Assembly (NCBI GenBank): GCA_003223295.1 | Contig: QHYM01000327.1 | Span: forward strand, 1-35,944 | Length of the DNA: 35,944 nucleotides | Direction of reading: 5' to 3' | Origin: Acidobacteriota bacterium | Lineage (GTDB): Bacteria; Acidobacteriota; Terriglobia; Acidiferrales; UBA7541 | Shown here: one piece after another, positions 16,699 to 24,043 of the stretch | How the letters are laid out: every line of letters begins with the position of its first letter | Position numbering within the stretch: position 1 is the first letter of the stretch | The notes under the pieces: generated by a model | Told to the model about the DNA's origin: nothing | Databases searched by the model: none | The model's input: only the letters and a program-made list of their open reading frames with translations | Made by a program: the position numbers and the translations under genes

Positions 16699-17865
16699 AT
16701 GCCACCCATTCCGCTTCTTCTCTCCGCCGGCGAGGCTTCCGGGGACATGTATGCCGCGCGCCTCGCCTCCGCCCTGGAGCAGCGCCTCGACGTGGCCATC
16801 TTCGGTATGGGCGGACCGCAAATGCGTGCCGCGGGCGTTGAAATCATCACCGACTATTCGGAAGTTTCCGTCGTGGGAATCACCGAAGTCTTGAAGCGCT
16901 TACCCTCGCTCGTCCGCGCCATGCGCCATCTTGTCGACGAAGCGCGTCGCCGCAAACCCCCGCTCGCCATCCTCACAGATTTTCCGGGCTTTCATCTCCG
17001 CCTCGCGCGCAAGCTGCGCCCCCAAGGCACTCGAATCATCTATTACATTTGCCCGCAATTCTGGGCCTGGCGCCCCTGGCGCGTGAACCTGGTCCGCCGC
17101 CGCTTTGCCGAAGCCCTTTGCATTTTTCCTTTCGAAGAGAAGTTCTACGCCGACGCTGGCGTACCCGTGAAGTTCATCGGCCATCCGCTCGTGGGAAACG
17201 TCCAGGCCACTCTGACGCGGGAATTATTCTGCAGGAAATACGGTCTTCAAGAGGGCGGGCAAATTATTACCGTTCTCCCGGGCAGCCGGCGGGGGGAAAT
17301 TGCGCACCACCTTCCCATCCTAATCGAGGGGCTTGGTGAGATTCGCGAACGCCTCCCCGTGCCGCCTCAGATTGTTTTTGCTGTTGCCCCTGGCTTGGAT
17401 GCCGCGCGGATCGAGAAGCACTTCTCCGCCGATTGGCAGGTGCGGTTCATTGCCAAGGACACTTACAACGCTCTGGCTGCGGCCGATCTCGCGATTGTCT
17501 CCAGCGGCACTGCCACCGTCGAGACCGCGCTCCTTGGCAAACCTATGATTGTCGTTTATCGCCTTTCGCCGCTCACCGCGCGCCTCGCAAAACCGCTGGT
17601 GAAAACCAGGTTTTTCAGCATGGTCAACCTCATCGCCGGGCGCGCCGTCGTCCCGGAATTGATTCAGGACGACTTCACGCCCCAGCGCCTCGCCGCTGAA
17701 GCGGAGTCACTGCTTTCCGGCTCACAAACCGGGCTTGCGCGCGTCTCAGAAATGAAGCGCGGCTTGCAAGAAGTGCAAAAGCTCCTGGGCCCTCCAGGAG
17801 CTGTCGACCGGGCCGCCGATGAAATCGCCCGGCTTCTGCAAGCCGCCCAAAGCAACGCAAAGTGA
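16699..17865 (+). CDS. lpxB: Lipid-A-disaccharide synthase LpxB
   Basis: A 388-residue GT19 glycosyltransferase that condenses UDP-2,3-diacylglucosamine with lipid X to form the lipid A disaccharide at the inner membrane. Recognised by LLLSAGEASGDMYAARL at the start, MGGPQMRAAGVEIITDYSEVSVVG (split here as GGPQMRAAGVE and SVVGITEVLKRLP), LTDFPGFHLRLAR, YYICPQFWAWRPWR, GHPLVG, ITVLPGSRRGEI and SSGTATVETALLGKPMIVVYR. ATG 16699 is chosen because the conserved strand begins three residues later; an in-frame TTG at 16678 overlapping the exporter stop is an alternative. Presence of lpxB indicates an LPS-bearing Gram-negative outer membrane. Confidence 0.97.
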   Translation: MPPIPLLLSAGEASGDMYAARLASALEQRLDVAIFGMGGPQMRAAGVEIITDYSEVSVVGITEVLKRLPSLVRAMRHLVDEARRRKPPLAILTDFPGFHLRLARKLRPQGTRIIYYICPQFWAWRPWRVNLVRRRFAEALCIFPFEEKFYADAGVPVKFIGHPLVGNVQATLTRELFCRKYGLQEGGQIITVLPGSRRGEIAHHLPILIEGLGEIRERLPVPPQIVFAVAPGLDAARIEKHFSADWQVRFIAKDTYNALAAADLAIVSSGTATVETALLGKPMIVVYRLSPLTARLAKPLVKTRFFSMVNLIAGRAVVPELIQDDFTPQRLAAEAESLLSGSQTGLARVSEMKRGLQEVQKLLGPPGAVDRAADEIARLLQAAQSNAK

Positions 17866-17922
17866 GCTCTTTGGTATCCTATTAGGTGTACATTGGTATT
17901 GAATCGCATTGAAAGGGGTCCG

Positions 17923-20079
17923 ATGACCCGCCGTCGAAGAATTTCCCGCACTATCGGTTTGTTTGCGCTGGCTCTTTCGTTCGTCGCCGCGGCGCCGCTC
18001 CATGCGCAAGTCCCTCGCCCCGCGAATTTTCTCGCCACCCACTACGACGTCTCCGCGACGCTTGACGCCATCGGGCAATCGCTTTCCGCAACGGCGAAAA
18101 TCGATCTCACCGCCATCGAAGCCTCCAGCAACGTGCGCGTGGAACTTCATCCCAACTTGGTGATCAAGGAAGTCAAGGGCCCTGAAGGCAAACCGCTCAC
18201 CTTTGAGCGCGACAACCAAAATCCTCTTTTCGTCAATGTTCAGCTTCTCACTCCCATCGCCACGAATGGCCACGTCACGATCACTTTCACTTACGCGGGC
18301 TTGCTGTTCAACGAAGAAAATAGCCCCGTGCCCGGCGTGCGCGCGGCGTCCATCAATAAGGACGGCGCCTATCTGCTCTTGCCAGCGCGCTGGTTTCCCC
18401 TCACTAATTTCCCTTCCAACCGCTACACCGCCACGTTTCGCCTGAATGTTCCCGAAGCTTTCGCGGTTGCCGGCTCCGGCAAAGCGGCTGCTCCCTCACC
18501 GGTGCCTGGAAAAAACGCCGTCGAGGGTGGCAGGCTTCTCTACACCTTTGAATGCAACCGTCCCGCACAGCACGGTACTTTTGTGGCGGGCAACCTGCAG
18601 CTCAACCCCAAGCGAGCCGAAGGCATCAGCGTCGCCGTCTACGCGCCGCGCAATATGTCCGCCAACGCGCAGGAATTCGCCTCCGACGTAGCGCGCGCCG
18701 CCGTGGCTTTTTCCGATCTCATCGGTCCGATTCCCGATCCCTCTTTCACCCTGATTCAATTGCCTGAAGGAACGCTCCGCGATTTTGCCGCTCCCGGGGT
18801 CCTCCTTCTCAGTCAGCGCGTGTGGGACCCCAAGGCCAGCGACCGCACGATTGCCCGCCTTGTGGCTTCGCAATGGTGGGGCGTCCAGGTTGCTCCCGCG
18901 ACTCCTAATGATGTGTGGATCAGCGACGGCCTCGCTCGCTACTCCGAAGCGCTCTATGCCGAACAAACTGCCGGCAAAGAAGCCGGCCTTCGCGCTATCG
19001 ACGAATTCGCCGTCGGCGCGCTCATGTACGAGGACGCCGCGCCCGTCGGGCAAGTCGCCCGTCTCGCGCCTTATTCACCCGATTACCGCTCCGTGGTGAT
19101 GAACAAGGGCGCTATGCTCTTTCACATGCTGCGTGCGATGATGGGCGATGTCGCTTTCAAATCCGCCCTGCACGATTTTTACTTCCAGTTCGCCGAGAAA
19201 TCCGCCCGCATCGAGGATTTCCAGAATCTCGCCGAGCGCCGCCTCCAGGCCTCCGCCAAACCGGGGCAGGATCCTCCGAATCTTCGCAGCTTCTTCGCGC
19301 AATGGCTGAATTCCACGGGCATTCCCGAGTTTACCCTCGACTACGTCGTCTATCGCACGCCGAAAGGCTTCCGCGTCGTTGGCAAAATTAAGCAGCCTCT
19401 CGACACGTTCCACATGCCTGTGGATCTGCGCATCGACACCGAAGGAAACCCCGAAATCAAGACCATCGAGGTCACCGGCCTGGAATCGCAGTTTTCAATC
19501 GACGTTTTCGGCCGCCCCAAGCCGCTTGGAATCAAAATCGACCCCAACAACGTTATCCTTAAATCCAGCACGGCCCTCCGCGCTCGCGCCGCCATTGCTC
19601 GCGGCGAAGATCTCGCGGAGCAAGGCAAATTCTACGACGCCGTGGCACAGTACCAAAAAGGGCTCAGCATCCAGCCCGGCCGCCCACTTGCCAATTTCCG
19701 CATGGGCGAAGCTTTCTTCTATCAGAAAAATTATCAGGCAGCGGCGAACTCCTTCCGAGAAGCTCTGCAAAGCGTTCCCGAACCTTCGGAAAAGTGGACC
19801 GAGGTCTGGAGCCACATCTATCTTGGCGAGATTTTCGATTTGCTGGGTCAGCGCGAACGCGCCGTCAACGAATACAGTAAGGCTAAGCAAACCAACGATA
19901 ATACCGGCGGCGCGCAAGCCAGAGCCGAGCTGTTGATCAAGAAGCCTTATTCCGAAGGCGGCGGGGAGCTCGTTGCCACACCGACCACTGGCGAACCGGC
20001 AAAGCCCGCCTCAACTCTTCCGGCTCCCGCCTCCGGCGAGAAGCCCGTCCTCAAAAAGCCCAACCCCTCCCCGCAGTAG
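17923..20079 (+). CDS. Exported M1-aminopeptidase-like pseudoenzyme with TPR repeats
   Basis: A 718-residue secreted protein. ATG 17923 gives a signal peptide with a basic start (TRRRRISR) and cleavage after LHAQ, with GAAAGGGG upstream. Residues about 35-240 resemble the M1 N-terminal beta domain; about 245-460 align with the catalytic domain. The expected HELAHQWFG is RLVASQWWG (residues 312-320), so both His ligands and the Glu are lost, and the third-ligand motif WL-x-E-G reads WISDGLARY with Asp335. A beta-sandwich-like segment follows, then about three TPR-like units at 555-665 (EDLAEQGKFYDAVAQYQKGL, MGEAFFYQKNYQAAANSF) and a Pro-rich tail. It therefore probably binds rather than cleaves peptides or proteins in the periplasm. 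Confidence 0.82.
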   Translation: MTRRRRISRTIGLFALALSFVAAAPLHAQVPRPANFLATHYDVSATLDAIGQSLSATAKIDLTAIEASSNVRVELHPNLVIKEVKGPEGKPLTFERDNQNPLFVNVQLLTPIATNGHVTITFTYAGLLFNEENSPVPGVRAASINKDGAYLLLPARWFPLTNFPSNRYTATFRLNVPEAFAVAGSGKAAAPSPVPGKNAVEGGRLLYTFECNRPAQHGTFVAGNLQLNPKRAEGISVAVYAPRNMSANAQEFASDVARAAVAFSDLIGPIPDPSFTLIQLPEGTLRDFAAPGVLLLSQRVWDPKASDRTIARLVASQWWGVQVAPATPNDVWISDGLARYSEALYAEQTAGKEAGLRAIDEFAVGALMYEDAAPVGQVARLAPYSPDYRSVVMNKGAMLFHMLRAMMGDVAFKSALHDFYFQFAEKSARIEDFQNLAERRLQASAKPGQDPPNLRSFFAQWLNSTGIPEFTLDYVVYRTPKGFRVVGKIKQPLDTFHMPVDLRIDTEGNPEIKTIEVTGLESQFSIDVFGRPKPLGIKIDPNNVILKSSTALRARAAIARGEDLAEQGKFYDAVAQYQKGLSIQPGRPLANFRMGEAFFYQKNYQAAANSFREALQSVPEPSEKWTEVWSHIYLGEIFDLLGQRERAVNEYSKAKQTNDNTGGAQARAELLIKKPYSEGGGELVATPTTGEPAKPASTLPAPASGEKPVLKKPNPSPQ

Positions 20080-20081
20080 AA

Positions 20082-20106
20082 CCGCCATTTTCTCTTGTAA
20101 TGGCGG
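20082..20106. terminator. Hairpin between convergent genes
   Basis: CCGCCATT and AATGGCGG form a perfect eight-base-pair stem around a nine-base loop, two bases after the M1-like stop codon and 60 bp before the end of the convergent DoxX gene. There is no T-run on either side, so it is a weak intrinsic terminator or an mRNA-end stabiliser. Confidence 0.5.
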
Positions 20107-20166
20107 GGCTTCAGGCCCGTGAGTTTCTCCGCCCTTCTTTTGCCGGCGGTCTTTGTGATGGTGTGC

Positions 20167-20547
20167 TTAGGCCGCCCGCTGTGCAAACAGGCCCGAGAAG
20201 TTGTGGCGATAACGATAGAACAAAAATCCCCACAAGACCGCCACCAGGATCGCTAATATCGCGCCGGTATGGCTCAAGAGCAGGTGATACAACAAGATGT
20301 TGACCATCACCGGGCCGAGCAGCGTCAGCGCAAGCGGCACGTAGCGGTTCACCAGCAAGAGTGCGCCGCCTGCGACTTGGACCGCGCCTACAAAGAGTAC
20401 ATAGTGCGACTGGAAGAGCAGATTCAGGAACTGGCCTCCCAGGTCGGGAGGCAGAATCGCCGGAATGAAGTGCAAGAATGGATTTAGCCCAAACACAAAA
20501 AAGACCAAGCCAAGCAGAATACGCGCGATCAATGTTGCGACTCTCAT
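20167..20547 (-). CDS. DoxX-family membrane protein
   Basis: A 126-residue membrane protein with four hydrophobic segments (about 5-20, 45-65, 70-88, 97-113). The start RVATLIARILLGLVFFVFGL and the QVAGGALLLV and LGPVMVNILLYHLLL helices are characteristic of the DoxX/DoxD-like group. A GAGAGGTGA Shine-Dalgarno precedes the ATG. DoxX proteins have been tied to thiosulfate-quinone oxidoreduction in archaea and to oxidative-stress complexes in mycobacteria; the role here is unknown. It lies downstream of the MidA-like gene on the same strand with a 125-nt gap, so it may have its own promoter. Confidence 0.85.
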   Translation of the reverse strand: MRVATLIARILLGLVFFVFGLNPFLHFIPAILPPDLGGQFLNLLFQSHYVLFVGAVQVAGGALLLVNRYVPLALTLLGPVMVNILLYHLLLSHTGAILAILVAVLWGFLFYRYRHNFSGLFAQRAA

Positions 20548-20672
20548 TCTTCACCTCTCACTAAGAATTAACGGATCGTAAGAAAAATGACGGATTTTGA
20601 CCCATTCAGCACCTCGCCCCCAACCAGGCGATAAATTGAACCATGCCAGGCCCACCTCAGCAACCTCGATCC

Positions 20673-21770
20673 TTAAATTTGCTCTGCGATTACTCCCTTT
20701 CGCTGCACCAGCACTTGGAACCGTTCGCCCATGCCCTCCGGATAGATCAATGTCTTCAGTTGAAGCCGTGCGCGAACCTGCTCCGACTCGCTCTGCCCTG
20801 CATCGTAAAGGTCGGCGAACTCATTCCCCTGCCCCAGCGCCAGCAAAAAAGCTGTCTGCGAAGTGAACTCCGCCGTTTCCAGGCCCGATCGCTTCCCCCA
20901 GGTTTCGAGCGCCGTGAAATTCACGTGCGCCGTCAAATCCCGTTCTCCCGGCGAGGCGTAGAAATCCTCGCTCACGCGATGCTCCCGGTACGCAAGCAGC
21001 GTCCCACGCATGTGGCGCTCGTCGAACAGTTCCGCGGCGCGATGGCCGTAGTCAATCGTCAGCACAAATCCACTTTCGATGCGCCTACCAACCTCCGCGA
21101 TCCAGTCGCATGCTTCGAGCCCCGCTTCCGCGTGCTGGCTCTCGTTGAGGGTCACGCCTTGCGTCCCAAAATACTCGTTGATCGCACAAGTTGAAACCGG
21201 CGCGACCACGTCCACGAACTTTCCGCTGTCGCGGCCCACGAAGATTTCTCGCAACACGCCTTTTTCCATTACCACGCGGTGCGCTGCCAGCGCATCCATC
21301 AGTTCATTCGAGAAAACGCATCCCGTGGGAATCCGCGCTGGAATCTCCTGCGAAACCCGCAAATGACCATCCTTCGCGTGCCGCCCCAATCGCGCATCCG
21401 CTTGCTCGCGCCGCGAAAAGGACTGCTCCACGGCAACGTAACGCAGCGCACGGTAAAGCTCTGGAAGTTTCGCCGCGCAGAAATCCAAAATGTGCGTCGC
21501 CAACCGCCCAACGCCCGCACCGGCCTCCACCAGCAAAAACTCCTTTGGCCGCCCGAGCTGTTCCCACATTTCGGCGAATTTCCTTGCTAGCAGCCGTCCA
21601 AAAACCGGATGCACATCCACGCTGGTGTAGTAATCGGTGAAGCGCCGCGATTCCGCTGTGCTATAGTAGCCGTGCACCGGATGGTACAGGCACTCACGCA
21701 TGAAGTCGGCAAAGGGGATTGGCCCGTAGCGGCGAATCCGCTCCCTGAGCAGTTCTTCCAGAGGCGTCAC
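20673..21770 (-). CDS. MidA/NDUFAF7-like SAM-dependent methyltransferase
   Basis: A 365-residue protein of the COG1565 family, whose mitochondrial member NDUFAF7 methylates an arginine of complex I. It starts at GTG 21770, in a GTGA overlap with the macro-domain stop; the open frame extends upstream but only as an antisense-like shadow of that gene. Landmarks: RYGPIPFADFMRECLYHPVHG near residues 14-33 (family signature split by FADFM), the SAM motif LLVEAGAGVGRLA near 79-91, CVFSNELMDALAAHRVV, FVLTIDYGH, and RGTLLAYREH. Last gene of the minus-strand run. Confidence 0.92.
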   Translation of the reverse strand: MTPLEELLRERIRRYGPIPFADFMRECLYHPVHGYYSTAESRRFTDYYTSVDVHPVFGRLLARKFAEMWEQLGRPKEFLLVEAGAGVGRLATHILDFCAAKLPELYRALRYVAVEQSFSRREQADARLGRHAKDGHLRVSQEIPARIPTGCVFSNELMDALAAHRVVMEKGVLREIFVGRDSGKFVDVVAPVSTCAINEYFGTQGVTLNESQHAEAGLEACDWIAEVGRRIESGFVLTIDYGHRAAELFDERHMRGTLLAYREHRVSEDFYASPGERDLTAHVNFTALETWGKRSGLETAEFTSQTAFLLALGQGNEFADLYDAGQSESEQVRARLQLKTLIYPEGMGERFQVLVQRKGVIAEQI

Positions 21771-22327
21771 GCGCCCTTTGCTCCGGCCGTTCCCGAGGCA
21801 AGCTCCGCCTGGAGTTTTTTCCAGGTTTGCTCGAAAACGTCTTTTGCCGCCGCGTCGAACAACATGAAGTAGATGGTCTCGAGCGAGGTGCTGCCTTGAA
21901 GGTGCGTTGCTGCGACTCGCAGCATAATGTCGGCGCACTGCTGCATGGGGAATCCTGCAACACCGGTGCCAACCGCGGGGAAAGCGATCGTCTTCAGCCC
22001 GCGGTCCGAAGCGAGCCGGAGCGAGTGCGTCGTGGAGCCGCGCAAAGTTTCCGCCGTGGTCCTTCTTCCCGCTTGCATGCTTGCGGCGTGAATCACATAG
22101 CGCGCTTTGAGCTTTCCCGCTCCAGTGATGGCCGCAAAACCAACAGGAATGCTGCCGATAGCGTCGCACTCTTTTTGAATTACGTCTCCGCCTTTGCGAT
22201 AGATTGCTCCTGCAACTCCCGCGCCAAGAATCAAATCGTTGTTCGCGGCATTGACGATGGCGTCCGTATCCATCTCCGTCAGGTCGCCTTGTTGGATGAT
22301 GATTCTTTCCGTAAGCGATTTCATCAT
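21767..22327 (-). CDS. Macro-domain (ADP-ribose-binding/hydrolase) protein
   Basis: A 186-residue stand-alone macro domain. It has the ADP-ribose-binding motif DAIVNAANNDLILGAGVAG (about 22-40), AIYRKGG, and the phosphate loop AFPAVGTGVAGFP near residues 113-125. The family removes ADP-ribose from acidic side chains or hydrolyses O-acetyl-ADP-ribose; the GAGVAGAI form is close to the archaeal Af1521-like and ALC1-like groups. The stop overlaps the MidA-like start by four bases, so the two are translationally coupled, and the gap to the dehydrogenase gene upstream is 44 nt. Confidence 0.93.
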   Translation of the reverse strand: MMKSLTERIIIQQGDLTEMDTDAIVNAANNDLILGAGVAGAIYRKGGDVIQKECDAIGSIPVGFAAITGAGKLKARYVIHAASMQAGRRTTAETLRGSTTHSLRLASDRGLKTIAFPAVGTGVAGFPMQQCADIMLRVAATHLQGSTSLETIYFMLFDAAAKDVFEQTWKKLQAELASGTAGAKGA

Positions 22328-22371
22328 GGGCGTGATCCGCTCTTTTCCGGCCGCTGTGCTCAGGTTCGCGA

Positions 22372-23250
22372 TTAAGCTTTCTTCTCCGCAGCTTTCGGCT
22401 GTGGATACTCGTAGACTCCGCGCCCGCTCTTCCGTCCCAGGCGGCCTTCTTTCACGTATTTGCGCAGGAGTTCATTGGGCCGGTATTTCTCGCCGAGTGT
22501 GCTGTGCAAATATTCGAGAATGTTCAGCCGGACGTCCAACCCGACAAGATCCACCAGCTCGAACGGTCCCATCGGGTGATTCAAGCCCAATTTCAGCGCT
22601 TTGTCGATGTCTTCCGCCGTGGCGATCCCCGCTTCCAGCATGTTGAAAGCTTCGTTCCCGATCAGCGCATTCACGCGCGTAGTGATAAATCCTGGCGCTT
22701 CGTTCACCAGCACCACTTCCTTGCCCATGCGCCGCGCCACTTCGCGGCAGGTCACCACGGTTTCTTCGGAAGTGTGCGGCGTGCGCACCAGTTCGATGAG
22801 TTTCATCTTTGGCACGGGATTAAAAAAGTGCATGCCGATGCAGCGCTCGCGCGAAACGGTGATGTCCGTGAAATCAGTAATCGAGAGCGACGAAGTATTG
22901 CTAGCAAAGATCGCGCCGGTTTTCGCGAACTTATCGAAAATGGTGAAGAGTTCGAGCTTCATCTCCAGCTCTTCCGGAACCGCTTCAATGATCAGTTCGG
23001 CGTTTCGAATCGCGTCTTTCACATCCGTGGCTGTGGAGATCAGCGCGAGCGCTTTTTCAGGCACGCCGGCTTCGACTTTTCCCCGCGCGACCCCTTCTTC
23101 AAACGATTGCCGAATCCAGGCCACGGCTTGTTCGAGCACCCGCGAAGAAATATCTTCAAGCACGGTCTTGTATCCGCCGAAGGCCGCGGCGTAGGCAATT
23201 CCCCGGCCCATCGTGCCCGCGCCAATGACGGCAATGGTTTTCACATCCAT
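22372..23250 (-). CDS. hbd: 3-hydroxybutyryl-CoA dehydrogenase
   Basis: A 292-residue NAD(P)-dependent 3-hydroxyacyl-CoA dehydrogenase of normal length. The Rossmann motif IAVIGAGTMGRGIA begins at residue 6; IIEAVPEELEMK, FASNTSSLSIT and the catalytic-His segment MHFFNPVPKMKLIEL follow; the C-terminal helical domain has NEAPGFITTRVN and GLNHPMGPFELVDLVGLD. It oxidises L-3-hydroxyacyl-CoA to 3-oxoacyl-CoA and fits with the two crotonases encoded upstream in the same direction. A thiolase and an acyl-CoA dehydrogenase are missing from the window. Confidence 0.95.
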   Translation of the reverse strand: MDVKTIAVIGAGTMGRGIAYAAAFGGYKTVLEDISSRVLEQAVAWIRQSFEEGVARGKVEAGVPEKALALISTATDVKDAIRNAELIIEAVPEELEMKLELFTIFDKFAKTGAIFASNTSSLSITDFTDITVSRERCIGMHFFNPVPKMKLIELVRTPHTSEETVVTCREVARRMGKEVVLVNEAPGFITTRVNALIGNEAFNMLEAGIATAEDIDKALKLGLNHPMGPFELVDLVGLDVRLNILEYLHSTLGEKYRPNELLRKYVKEGRLGRKSGRGVYEYPQPKAAEKKA

Positions 23251-23282
23251 TCTTTAGCTTCTCCGAGACAGAACCGGATAAA

Positions 23283-23636
23283 TTATTTCAAAAGATTCTT
23301 GTATGCCTTTTCGTCAAAACCGAGAACCATCTGCGTACCGCGAATCACCACCGGCCTCCGGATTAGATTTGGCTCTTTAGCCATCAGTTGGATGGCTTCC
23401 TCGCGCGAAGGCGGATGCTCCCTCATGTTTCGCGTTCGAAAGAGCTCGTTGCGCGTGTTCAGAAAGTCCTTGTAATCGCGCTGGCCGATCAGCTCTTCGA
23501 TCTCGGACGCGCTTAGCCGTTCTTTATCCAAATCGCGCGATTCGAGTTCCGCACCCAGCTCCAGCAAGAGACCTCTTGCTTTGCGGCAAGTGGTTCACGT
23601 GGGCTTGTTCAGAAATTTGACTTTGACTTTTGGCAT
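23283..23636 (-). CDS. Candidate selenocysteine-containing ArsC/Spx-family redox protein (in-frame TGA)
   Basis: Read from ATG 23636, with GGAG in CCGGAGAGCGC just upstream, the frame gives MPKVKVKFLNKPT, then TGA (23597-23595), then TTCRKARGLLLELGAELE and onward to TAA, 117 residues in all, the normal ArsC/Spx length. The TGA is at position 14, exactly where the first Cys of the CxxCRKA motif belongs; Cys17 is intact. The remainder fits the family: RDLDKERLSASEIEELIG, DYKDFLNTRNELFR and the hallmark PNLIRRPVVIRG with GFDEKAY. No frame change is needed on either side of the TGA. A SECIS-like hairpin follows it. A conventional start at TTG 23567 would delete beta-1 and the active site. Best reading is a UxxC selenoprotein; a nonsense mutation or sequence error is the alternative. 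It lies between rhodanese and Hbd genes in one operon-like run. Confidence 0.8.
23549..23586 (-). promoter_or_regulatory. bSECIS-like hairpin downstream of the TGA codon
   Basis: On the minus-strand mRNA, GCAAGA-GGUC-UCUUGC (23579 to 23564) is a perfect six-base-pair stem with a GGUC tetraloop; the first loop G is 21 nt after the UGA. A lower helix CCGCA/UGCGG (23586-23582 with 23553-23549) can stack below it across an asymmetric internal loop. The apical GGUC is identical to that of the E. coli fdhF SECIS, where the loop G and U contact SelB, and the distance lies in the range usual for bacterial elements. Because the hairpin is within coding sequence its conservation would be constrained by the protein, which makes the perfect pairing more telling. 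Confidence 0.7.
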
Positions 23637-23712
23637 GCGCTCTCCGGTGGCAGCGACGGAGCTTTTTGTCAGCAGATTCGAATGAATGCGGCGCCCCGGC
23701 AAGAAAAGATAA

Positions 23713-24036
23713 TCAGTAGCGCGGGACTCTGGAATCGACTTCCAGCGACCAGCGCTCGATTCCCCCAGCCAAGGACTTGGCTCTTTGAAATCCCTGAAAA
23801 CGCAGCCACGCCGCCGCATCTAAGCTTCGCATGCCATGATGGCAATAACAAATCACCTCGTCCGCCTCAGGCAGGATGTTCAAGTTGGCCGCCAGCGAGC
23901 CGAGCGGAACGAGTTGCGCGCCCTCGATGCGGCATATTTTGAATTCCCACGGCTCCCGGACATCAACGAGCATTACCTGTTCGCCCCGGTCGAGCCGTGC
24001 CTTCACTTCCGCGGGCGTAATCTCCAATTGGTCCAT
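23713..24036 (-). CDS. Rhodanese-domain sulfurtransferase
   Basis: A 107-residue single-domain rhodanese of the GlpE/PspE size class. The core VMLVDVREPWEFKICRIEGA (about 21-40) is the CH2A-type segment, the active-site loop is C65-HHGMRS, and the C-terminal LAGGIERW is typical. It should carry a persulfide on Cys65 and transfer sulfur to a thiol acceptor. It ends 76 nt before the ArsC/Spx-family gene and starts 7 nt after the crotonase stop, so it is within the same transcription unit; persulfide or selenide handling next to a putative selenoprotein is suggestive but unproven. Confidence 0.93.
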   Translation of the reverse strand: MDQLEITPAEVKARLDRGEQVMLVDVREPWEFKICRIEGAQLVPLGSLAANLNILPEADEVICYCHHGMRSLDAAAWLRFQGFQRAKSLAGGIERWSLEVDSRVPRY

Positions 24037-24043
24037 ATCTTAT

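Noticed and set aside
15251-16705. A 484-codon open frame antisense to the second ABC exporter gene
   Set aside because: It mirrors a strongly coding gene in GC-rich DNA, has no recognisable domain and shows typical shadow composition.
21771-22169. N-terminal extension of the MidA-like protein up to 22169
   Set aside because: It overlaps the macro-domain gene in another frame and is Arg/His-rich non-conserved sequence; GTG 21770 in a GTGA overlap gives the family start.
22504-23475. A 323-codon plus-strand frame over the hbd gene
   Set aside because: Antisense shadow of the dehydrogenase and ArsC/Spx-family genes, rich in His/Arg/Phe with no domain match.
23283-23567. A 94-codon gene starting at TTG 23567 as the full ArsC/Spx-family gene
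   Set aside because: It lacks beta-1 and the CxxC active site, while the same frame continues upstream across one TGA to a proper ATG with a ribosome binding site at 23636.
23595-23819. A separate gene covering 23819-23595 on the minus strand
   Set aside because: Most of it is out-of-frame overlap with the rhodanese gene; only its last 13 codons (from 23636) are family-like and they belong to the ArsC/Spx-family gene.
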